From JBHEKP01 sp041859375 (lineage in GTDB: Bacteria; Hydrogenedentota; Hydrogenedentia; Hydrogenedentales; CAITNO01), in NCBI GenBank assembly GCA_041859375.1, contig JBHEKP010000372.1, forward strand, positions 1 to 39,702: a stretch of DNA of 39,702 bases, given 5' to 3'. The stretch's first letter is position 1. Each line of letters begins with the position of its first letter. The position numbers and the translations under genes are program-made. The notes under the pieces were generated by a model, which saw nothing but the letters and a program-made list of their open reading frames with translations, ran no database searches and had not been told where the DNA came from. Positions 6,796-13,593 of this stretch are shown here, in pieces.

Positions 6796-8613
6796 ATGAT
6801 ACTGGCGGTTGAGGGCGGCGGCACGAAAACACGCGCCGGTCTGTATTCCGAATCCGGGGAACTGCTGGCGGAGACGGAGGCGGGTCCGGCCAACCCCGCC
6901 GCCTACGGGGTGGATGCGGTGGTGGGCGCGCTTTCTGCTGTCGCGCGGGGGCTTGTGGGCGATCGCGCCGGAACACTCACAATCTGCGCGGGATTGGCCG
7001 GGGCCGGACTCGCGGAGGTGCGGGAGGCGGTGGCGGCCGCGTTGGGCGCGGCAACCGGCGCGGAAAGGGTGGTGGTCACCACCGATTTGCATCCCGTGCT
7101 CTTTGCCAACGCCGGACCGGGTTCGGGGGTGCTGGTCATCGCGGGCACCGGCTCGGGGGTGCTGGCGAAGAACAGGCATGGCCGGGTGCTGAAGGTGGGC
7201 GCGCGCGGCGCGGTCTTCGGCGACGACGGCGGCGCCTACCGCGTGGCCGTGGAGGGGCTGCGCGCGGCTGCGGCGATGCGCGACGGGCTGGGGCCGGACA
7301 CCTCGCTGGCGGAACTGCTGCCGCCCGCCGCCGGACTGCGCGATTTTGACGAATTCGCGGTGTGGACCGGCGGCGCGGGAAAGCGGGAGGTTGCGGCGCT
7401 GGCGCGGGTGGTGTCCGCGGCGGCGGAGGCGGGGGATTTCGTGGCCCGCGCCTGCCTGGATGATCAGGCGCGGCGGCTGGCCGCCCAGGCCGTGGCGGCG
7501 GTGGAGCGGATGGAACTTGGGGCGGGTGCACGCCTGTTTCTGCATGGCGCGCTGATTGAACAATGCGGCTCTTTCCGGAAGGCTTTTTGCGAGTCGGTGG
7601 ATCAGTATCTGGAAGCCCAGTTCATGGACTGCGCCTTGGGGGGGCATGCCGCCGTTCATGAGTGCTTCCGCCGGGAGACACCGGCGGGGGACTGGTTTTT
7701 TGAATGGCAAAAAGGCGGGGGGGGCGTGGTGGAGTCGTTGCCGCCCACTGAGCGGCGGATGGCTGGGGAAAAAACGCTCGACACCATGGACGCCCTCGGA
7801 ATCGTGCGGTTCATGAACCGGCTTGACGCGGCCCTGCCTTCCGTGGTGGCCCGCGAGGAGGAGTCTGTCGCCGCCGCCGTGTCCGCCGCCGCCGCCGCAC
7901 TGGGGCGGGGCGGGCGCATTGTCTATTTCGGCGCGGGCACCAGCGGACGTCTGGGCGTGCTGGACGCCTCGGAATGTCCGCCCACCTTCGGGGTGGACGC
8001 GGACAGGGTGATCGGCCTGATTGCCGGGGGGGATGCCGCCCTGCGCAGCAGCATCGAGGGCGAGGAGGACAACCGGGATGCGGGGGCGGCGGAGGCGGCG
8101 GGGATTGGCGCCGGTCCACTGGACGTGGTCGTGGGCATCGCCGCTTCTGGAGGCACCCCCTATGTGGGCGGGGCGTTGGAGGAGGCAAAACGCCGGGGGG
8201 CAATGACCGTGCTGTTGTGCTGCAATCCCTCCCCAGCCATCGAAGCGGACATCATGATATGTCTGGCTACCGGGCCCGAGGCGCTCACCGGCTCCACCCG
8301 GCTCAAGGCGGGCACCGCCACCAAGATGGTGCTGAACATGATTTCCACCGGGGCCATGGCCCTGTCCGGATACGTCCACCGCGGGCTCATGGTGGAAATG
8401 CGCCCCACCAACGCGAAGCTGCGCCGGCGCGCCGCGCGCATGGTGGACGCTTTGACAGGGGTGGGGGGGCCGGCGGCGGAAGCGTTGCTCGCCGATGCCG
8501 GATGGTCCATACCTGCGGCGGTGGTGATGGCCGCCTTTTCATGCGGCGCGGACGAGGCCCGCGAAAAATTGCGGCCCCACGGCGGCCACCTTGGGGGGAT
8601 TTTCGGGAAGTGA
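6796..8613 (+). CDS. murQ: Fusion: BadF/MurK-type amino-sugar kinase + N-acetylmuramic acid 6-phosphate etherase (MurQ)
   Basis: A 605-residue two-domain cytoplasmic enzyme. Residues 1-285 are an ASKHA kinase of the BadF/BadG family like MurK and GlcNAc kinases: phosphate-1 motif VEGGGTKT (E where D is usual), phosphate-2 IAGTGSGVL, and GDDGGAYRVAVEGL. Residues 290-605 are MurQ, which splits the lactyl ether of MurNAc-6-P to give GlcNAc-6-P and D-lactate: LPPTERRM start, the signature GAGTSGRLGVLDASECPP at 379-396 with conserved E393, a second acidic patch EGEEDN (421-426), ASGGTPYV, and NAKLRRRA near the end. The kinase probably phosphorylates MurNAc and/or GlcNAc, so both steps sit on one chain. 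AAGGAG precedes ATG 6796, and the stop overlaps the GTG start of the SpoIID gene. No frameshift separates the halves. Confidence 0.93.
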   Translation: MILAVEGGGTKTRAGLYSESGELLAETEAGPANPAAYGVDAVVGALSAVARGLVGDRAGTLTICAGLAGAGLAEVREAVAAALGAATGAERVVVTTDLHPVLFANAGPGSGVLVIAGTGSGVLAKNRHGRVLKVGARGAVFGDDGGAYRVAVEGLRAAAAMRDGLGPDTSLAELLPPAAGLRDFDEFAVWTGGAGKREVAALARVVSAAAEAGDFVARACLDDQARRLAAQAVAAVERMELGAGARLFLHGALIEQCGSFRKAFCESVDQYLEAQFMDCALGGHAAVHECFRRETPAGDWFFEWQKGGGGVVESLPPTERRMAGEKTLDTMDALGIVRFMNRLDAALPSVVAREEESVAAAVSAAAAALGRGGRIVYFGAGTSGRLGVLDASECPPTFGVDADRVIGLIAGGDAALRSSIEGEEDNRDAGAAEAAGIGAGPLDVVVGIAASGGTPYVGGALEEAKRRGAMTVLLCCNPSPAIEADIMICLATGPEALTGSTRLKAGTATKMVLNMISTGAMALSGYVHRGLMVEMRPTNAKLRRRAARMVDALTGVGGPAAEALLADAGWSIPAAVVMAAFSCGADEAREKLRPHGGHLGGIFGK

Positions 8614-10205
8614 CTTCGCACGGGGCCAAATTGTCCGCCGTTCTGCCGGTCATGGCGGCGTGTTTGATTTCCGCCCATGGATTTTGCGCGGACGGCGGGC
8701 CTTCCATCATTGACGTCACGTCATTGCAGCTTTCCCTGCGTTATGGTGTCTTTGACAATGCCGCCGTGGTGGTGTCGGGACAGCCCGTGCAGGTGCGCTG
8801 CGGCGGCAAAGGAATGACCCTTCAGCCCGGCACGTGGCGTTTTGTCCTTGCCAAGGCTTCCCCCGCAAAAAGCCGTTGGCATGTGTTTCCAAAGACATTT
8901 CCGGTGGATCAGTCCGCTGAAGTGTCCGCCTATGTCAAGGAATGGAAACAAAAGGGGTACCAGCCGGAGGTGCTGACCTTTGGCCGTTCCTTTGCGCTTC
9001 CGGGCGGGGGAAACCTGGACAACCGGATGCGCTGGGTGTCCCTGGCAAGACTGGACACGGAAGCGCAGGCGGACGCGCTCAAAAAGAAACTTTCGCGGGA
9101 AGAGGTGTGGGCATGGTCCCGGGTGGAGATGACGGCGGAGGGGGCCGGCGAAATCTTGATTTCCTCCGCCTCGGGGGGGAAGGGATGGCGGGGAACAGCA
9201 CCCCTGACCCTGGCTTTTGAGGGAGCAGTGACCCTGGATGGCAATGGGGGAGGGGCGGATAAAAAAGCGCTTGCCGGAAAAACTTTTGCCGGTCCCCTGA
9301 CCCTTCGTGTGGGGCTTGGGGGAAAACTGGAAGTGCTGGGGCGGTTGCCCCTGGAGACCTATCTCAGGGGGGTGCTTCCCGCAGAAATGCCCGCCAAATG
9401 GCCGCTGGAGGCGTTGAAAGCGCAGGCGGTGGCGGCGCGGAGCGAAATTTTGGCCGCCCTTGGCGGTAAAAACCACCTGGAGGGCTTTGATTTCACCATT
9501 ACGGAACTGGACCGTGCCTATGGCGGCATCGGCTGCCATGAACCGGGACCGGATCAGGCGGTCCGGGACACAGCCGGGCTGGTGCTGAAGACCGGGGACC
9601 TAAAAATCGCCACCACGGTGTTTTCCGCCTGTTGCGGGGGATGGTCGGAGAACAACGAGGTGGTATGGGCGGGGCCTGCCAACGCAAACCTGCGGTCCCG
9701 TCCGGATTTTTCCCCGTCCGCCGCGCCCAAAATCATCCCCCAGTCCGCCGCTGACCTGAAAAAGTTCCTCTCCTCGGCGCCCCCCGCTTTCTGTGATTCC
9801 CACAAAGATTTCAGATGGCGCAAAAAGTTTACTTCTTCCGAATTGAGCATTCTTGTCAATAAATGTTATACTGTGGGGGAGGTAAAAAGCGTCACTGAGA
9901 CGGAGCGCGGGCCCGGCGGACGCCTGAAAGTTGTGACCATCCAGGGTGCAAAGGGCACGGTCCGTGTGGAACGGGAACTGGCGATTCGTCAGACCTTCGG
10001 CGGATTGCCAAGCGCATTGTTTGTAATTATTCCGGAAAATGTGAATAATAAGACCAAGTCTTACACCTTTATTGGCGGTGGGCGCGGCCACGGGGTGGGC
10101 CTTTGCCAGCAGGGCGCGCGTTCCATGGCGGAAAAGGGGCTTGGCTTTCGGGATATTTTGAAACAGTATTTTTCCGGGGTGGACATCGAAAGGGTGACAC
10201 CATGA
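8610..10205 (+). CDS. Secreted SpoIID/LytB-domain protein, probable murein lytic transglycosylase
   Basis: About 531 residues. GTG 8610 is chosen because it overlaps the murQ stop as GTGA and gives a signal peptide (KLSAVLPVMAACLISAHGFCA); ATG 8652 would leave only half of it. The N-terminal third is unassigned (FPVDQSAEV..VKEWKQKGYQ). The SpoIID domain follows with LPLETYLRGVLPAEMP (catalytic-type E259), EALKAQAVAARSE, SACCGGWSE and the C-terminal GGGRGHGVGLCQQGARSMAEKG. SpoIID of Bacillus cleaves glycan strands stripped of peptide and leaves 1,6-anhydroMurNAc ends. Here there is no sporulation context; the gene sits between murK-murQ and anmK and its stop overlaps the anmK ATG, so the likely role is to make the anhydro-sugar substrate that AnmK uses (inference from operon order). 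Confidence 0.87.
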   Translation: MTSHGAKLSAVLPVMAACLISAHGFCADGGPSIIDVTSLQLSLRYGVFDNAAVVVSGQPVQVRCGGKGMTLQPGTWRFVLAKASPAKSRWHVFPKTFPVDQSAEVSAYVKEWKQKGYQPEVLTFGRSFALPGGGNLDNRMRWVSLARLDTEAQADALKKKLSREEVWAWSRVEMTAEGAGEILISSASGGKGWRGTAPLTLAFEGAVTLDGNGGGADKKALAGKTFAGPLTLRVGLGGKLEVLGRLPLETYLRGVLPAEMPAKWPLEALKAQAVAARSEILAALGGKNHLEGFDFTITELDRAYGGIGCHEPGPDQAVRDTAGLVLKTGDLKIATTVFSACCGGWSENNEVVWAGPANANLRSRPDFSPSAAPKIIPQSAADLKKFLSSAPPAFCDSHKDFRWRKKFTSSELSILVNKCYTVGEVKSVTETERGPGGRLKVVTIQGAKGTVRVERELAIRQTFGGLPSALFVIIPENVNNKTKSYTFIGGGRGHGVGLCQQGARSMAEKGLGFRDILKQYFSGVDIERVTP

Positions 10206-11362
10206 ACCTTGAAGAGATTCGGGAGAAGAGGGCAAGGTTCGGCATCGGGCTCATGTCCGGCACCTCGAGTGACGGGGTGGATGCCGCGCTGGTGCGCATC
10301 AAGGGAACGGGACCGGGGCTGGTCATGAAGCTGGTGGCGCACCAGACCTTTCCCTATGACACGGACCTGCGCAACCGCCTGCTTGCGGAGCACATGAGCG
10401 CGAAGGATGTGTGCCTGCTCAACTTCGAGCTGGGCGACCGCATGGCCGAGGCCGCGCTGACCATGCTGGACATCGCCTCGGACGAGCAGGTCGAGGTGGA
10501 CTATGTCGCCATCCACGGCCACACGGTGGGCCATTACCCGCCGGGTTCGGGTTCCGAGCGGGTGGGGACGCTGCAAATCGGCGAGCCCGCCATCATCGCG
10601 CACCGCACCGGCAAAGTGGTTGTTTCCGACTTTCGGCCCCGCGACATGGCCGCCGGCGGCCAGGGGGCGCCCCTTGTCCCCTATGCCGACTGGCTGCTGT
10701 TCCGACGCGACGACCGCACCACGGTGTGCCTGAACATCGGCGGCATCGCGAACATCACCGTAGTGTCCCCGAATTTCGAGGACATGCTCGCCTTTGACAC
10801 CGGCCCCGGCAACATGGTGATTGACGGCGCGGTGCGCCTGCTCTCCCGAGGCACCCGCATGTTCGACGAGAACGGCGAGGCCGCGCTCCGGGGCAAGGTG
10901 ATTGACGAATTCCTTGAGTACCTCCTGAGCGACAGTTATTTCACAAAGGATCCGCCCAAGAGCACCGGGCGCGAGCGCTTCGGCGTGGATGTGTACCTGC
11001 GCGACGCGCTGGCCAACCGGCGCGACCACTCCTACGAGGACCTGGTGGCCACCGTGACCCAGGCGGTGATTCAGAGCATTGCGGACGCCTTCAAGCGGTA
11101 TGTGGCCCCCAAGTATGACGTGTCGCACATGATCGTCGGCGGCGGCGGCGCGATGAACAACGCCATCATGCTCGGCCTGCGCCGCGCGCTCCCGGAAACG
11201 AAGATTTTCATCAGCGACCAGGTGGGCATCTCCTACGACGCCCGCGAGGCCATCGCCTTCGCCATCCTCGGCAACGAGACCCTCTGCGGAACCCCCGCAA
11301 ACGTGCCCCAGGCGACCGGAGCCTCGGGACGGGTCCTGCTCGGAAAAATCACGATGCCCTGA
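10202..11362 (+). CDS. anmK: Anhydro-N-acetylmuramic acid kinase AnmK
   Basis: AnmK opens the 1,6-anhydro ring of anhMurNAc and phosphorylates it with ATP to MurNAc-6-P, the MurQ substrate. The 386-residue product has the usual length and all family blocks: GLMSGTSSDGVDAAL (16-30), HGHTVGHYP, GQGAPLVPYADWLLF, LNIGGIANIT, FDTGPGN with the catalytic-type D199, RFGVDVYL and IVGGGGAMNNAIM. ATG 10202 overlaps the SpoIID stop (ATGA) and has AAAGGGTG upstream, so translation is probably coupled. It closes the core of the recycling operon, 25 bases before the Trm112-like gene. Confidence 0.96.
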   Translation: MNLEEIREKRARFGIGLMSGTSSDGVDAALVRIKGTGPGLVMKLVAHQTFPYDTDLRNRLLAEHMSAKDVCLLNFELGDRMAEAALTMLDIASDEQVEVDYVAIHGHTVGHYPPGSGSERVGTLQIGEPAIIAHRTGKVVVSDFRPRDMAAGGQGAPLVPYADWLLFRRDDRTTVCLNIGGIANITVVSPNFEDMLAFDTGPGNMVIDGAVRLLSRGTRMFDENGEAALRGKVIDEFLEYLLSDSYFTKDPPKSTGRERFGVDVYLRDALANRRDHSYEDLVATVTQAVIQSIADAFKRYVAPKYDVSHMIVGGGGAMNNAIMLGLRRALPETKIFISDQVGISYDAREAIAFAILGNETLCGTPANVPQATGASGRVLLGKITMP

Positions 11363-11387
11363 GGCGGCTGAACCACGGAAAACTGAA

Positions 11388-11645
11388 ATGATAGACAAGC
11401 AGCTTCTTGAAATGCTGGTTTGCCCGGAGGCGAGGACGTCCCTGCGCCTTGCCGACGAGGCGCTGATGGCGCGGGTCAACGCGGCCATCGACGCGGGCAC
11501 CCTGAAAAACCAGGGGGGCGAGGCGGTCACCGTCCGCGCCGACGCTGGGCTGGTGCGGGAGGACGGTGCGGTGCTGTACCTGGTCCGCGACGACCTTCCC
11601 GACATGCTCCCCGAGGAGGCGGTCCGGCTCGACCAGCTCGGCTGA
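11388..11645 (+). CDS. Trm112-like (UPF0434) small protein
   Basis: An 85-residue protein beginning MIDKQLLEMLVCPEARTSL, the usual opening of Trm112/UPF0434 proteins (L-L-x-x-L-V-C-P), and ending with DLPDMLPEEAVRL, which matches the family's IPxMLxxEA tail. Canonical members bind zinc with four cysteines and act as partners of methyltransferases; here only the first cysteine remains and the middle carries an extra helical stretch (ALMARVNAAIDAGTLKNQ), so zinc binding is unlikely. It lies between anmK and an rRNA methyltransferase gene, a suggestive neighbour for a methyltransferase activator, although TrmH/SpoU enzymes are not known to need Trm112. Confidence 0.8.
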   Translation: MIDKQLLEMLVCPEARTSLRLADEALMARVNAAIDAGTLKNQGGEAVTVRADAGLVREDGAVLYLVRDDLPDMLPEEAVRLDQLG

Positions 11646-11709
11646 CTTCCCGCCACCCCACCCAAAAACTGTTCCGCGCGCCGCGCGGAATCAACCCCCC
11701 GGACGGGCC

Positions 11710-12501
11710 ATGGGCAAATCCAGCCGAAAAAAAGACACGCGTTTTCTTGCGGGCCACCAGCGAAGCTGGCTGTGGGGCCGTCATCCGGTGGTGGAGGCGC
11801 TGGAGGCGGGGCGCTGGCCCGTTGCCGAACTGTACCTTTCATCGGCCCTTTCCCCGGATGCCGCCGGGCATGCCGCCACGCTTGCGCGCGGCATGGGCGC
11901 GCTGGTGGAGACGGTTTCACCGGAGCGCCTCCGTGAGCTGGGCCATGCGGAGGACCACCAGGGCTATCTGGCGCGCATGGGGCCCTTCCCCTATGCCGCC
12001 GTTGGCGGGGTCTTGGAGGATGCCCGCCTTTGCGGCGACGGTGCGCCGCCCCTTTTCCTGGTGCTGGATGCGGTTCAGGACACATTCAATTTTGGCGCAA
12101 TCATCCGCAGCGCCGAGGCGCTCGGCGCGCGCGCGGTGTTTGTGGGCGCAACCGGGCAGGCCGGTGTGAACAGTCTTGTCGCGCGCGCTTCCGCGGGCGC
12201 GGTGAACCGCATTCCAGTGGCCGAAACGGATGATTTGCCGGGGCTGGCCCGGACCCTCCGGGAGCGCGGTGTGTTTGTGGCGGCGGCGGATGAGAAGGAG
12301 GGCGTTCCCTGCGCCGGATGTGATTTTCGTCGGCCCTCCGCGCTGGTGCTCGGCAACGAGGGCCGGGGTGTCGGGGCCGTGCTTGCCGCCGAATGCGACG
12401 GCAGGGTGCGCATTCCCATGGCCGGGGGGATCGCCTCGCTGAATGTCGCCGCCGCCGCCGCCGTGCTTTTGTACGAGGTGTGGCGGCAAAAGCACGGTTG
12501 A
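11710..12501 (+). CDS. TrmH/SpoU-family RNA 2'-O-methyltransferase (RlmB-like)
   Basis: A 263-residue SPOUT methyltransferase. The N-terminal substrate-binding part (about 14-90) has WLWGRHPVVEALEAG, as in RlmB, which methylates the 2'-O of G2251 in 23S rRNA. The catalytic part carries the three SpoU motifs: LDAVQDTFNFGAIIRSAEALGA, LVLGNEGRGV and IPMAGGIASLNVAAAAAVLLYE, which form the SAM-binding trefoil knot. A basic leader (MGKSSRKKDTRF) precedes it. ATG 11710 follows GGACGGG. RlmB is the most likely member; TrmH or TsnR-like relatives cannot be excluded. The gene follows the Trm112-like gene by 64 bases. Confidence 0.87.
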   Translation: MGKSSRKKDTRFLAGHQRSWLWGRHPVVEALEAGRWPVAELYLSSALSPDAAGHAATLARGMGALVETVSPERLRELGHAEDHQGYLARMGPFPYAAVGGVLEDARLCGDGAPPLFLVLDAVQDTFNFGAIIRSAEALGARAVFVGATGQAGVNSLVARASAGAVNRIPVAETDDLPGLARTLRERGVFVAAADEKEGVPCAGCDFRRPSALVLGNEGRGVGAVLAAECDGRVRIPMAGGIASLNVAAAAAVLLYEVWRQKHG

Positions 12502-12548
12502 TTCCCGGCGCGGGGCGCCTCCGGGGATGCCCCGGCCCCCCTTGTTAA

Positions 12549-12556
12549 GGTATACT
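12549..12556 (+). promoter_or_regulatory. Putative -10 box for dapB
   Basis: GGTATACT lies 52 bases before the dapB start, in the gap after the methyltransferase gene. It matches the box seen before the GT2 gene at 24895. I see no convincing -35 at 16-18 bases upstream. Confidence 0.5.
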
Positions 12557-12608
12557 ACCGTCCGCGCTGTTCCGGCGCGCCAACCCTTCAACACAGGAGC
12601 ACATCACC

Positions 12609-13406
12609 GTGAAAATCTGCATGGCGGGCGCCTGCGGCCGTATGGGCCGCCGAATACTCGAGATGGCCGCGGCCGCGGAGGACATTGAGATTGGCGGAGC
12701 CTTTGACATCCCCGCAAATGCGGGCGTGGAAATCACCGCCGGGCTTGAATGCGGCCGTCCGGTCACGGTGACGGTGAGCGGCGACGCCGCCGCGGGCCTG
12801 GCAAACGCCGATGTGCTCATTGATTTCACCATGCCGGAGGCCTGCCTCGCCAACGCCCGCACCGCCGCCGGGATGGGCATTCCCGTGGTGATTGGCACCA
12901 CCGGCCTTTCCGCCGCGCAAATTGCGGACCTGCGCGTGCTGGCGGAAAAAATTCCCGTGGTGCACGCCCCGAACATGAGCGTCGGCGTCAACCTGCTCTT
13001 CAAGCTCACCGCCGAGGTGGCCGCCATCCTCGGGCCGGAGTACAACATTGAAATTGTGGAGGTGCACCACAACCAGAAAAAGGACAGCCCCAGCGGCACG
13101 GCGGTGCGCCTTGCGGAACGGGCTGCGGAGGCCCTGGGCTGGGACTATTCAAAGGACGCCGCCCACGGGCGCGAGGGTATTGTCGGCGCGCGCCCGGAGC
13201 GTGAAATCGGAATGCACGCCGTGCGCGGCGGTGATGTCGTGGGCGAGCACACGGTTAGTTTCATCGGCAGGGGCGAGCGGGTGGAACTGGTTCACAAGGC
13301 CCACAACCGGGACAATTTCGCCCGTGGCTCGCTGGTGGCGGCCGGGTTTGCGGTGAAGGCCGCGCCGGGACTCTATGACATGCAGGATGTTCTGGGCCTA
13401 AAATAG
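12609..13406 (+). CDS. dapB: 4-hydroxy-tetrahydrodipicolinate reductase DapB
   Basis: DapB reduces hydroxy-tetrahydrodipicolinate with NAD(P)H in the diaminopimelate/lysine pathway, which also supplies murein cross-links. The 265-residue protein has the nucleotide-binding GACGRMG (7-13), IGTTGLS, HAPNMSVGVN, the catalytic block EVHHNQKKDSPSGTAV (H153 and K157 correspond to the H159/K163 pair of E. coli) and the C-terminal HTVSFIGRGERVELVHKA. GTG 12609 is the start; AGGAG lies about nine bases before it and the protein begins at the usual point. It appears to be transcribed alone or as the first gene of the following block. Confidence 0.96.
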   Translation: MKICMAGACGRMGRRILEMAAAAEDIEIGGAFDIPANAGVEITAGLECGRPVTVTVSGDAAAGLANADVLIDFTMPEACLANARTAAGMGIPVVIGTTGLSAAQIADLRVLAEKIPVVHAPNMSVGVNLLFKLTAEVAAILGPEYNIEIVEVHHNQKKDSPSGTAVRLAERAAEALGWDYSKDAAHGREGIVGARPEREIGMHAVRGGDVVGEHTVSFIGRGERVELVHKAHNRDNFARGSLVAAGFAVKAAPGLYDMQDVLGLK

Positions 13407-13593
13407 CCGCCTGAAAAGGGTTGCGGCATGACTGTCGTGCCGTGCGGCGCGGCCTCTGTTTGCTTGGTTGTGAAACGGTGTGATAGAGTTACGCCGTTTT
13501 TTCGGCCTAAAAACGCCCGGACGGCGATCCGTCCGGTGTGTGTGGTTTTTCACGGGTTTCAGCGGATTCATCCCCACTGGGAGGCACTGCGAC

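Noticed and set aside
8610..10205. Reading the SpoIID-domain protein as evidence of sporulation
   Set aside because: No other sporulation gene is present, and SpoIID/LytB domains occur in many non-sporulating bacteria; the murein context explains it better.
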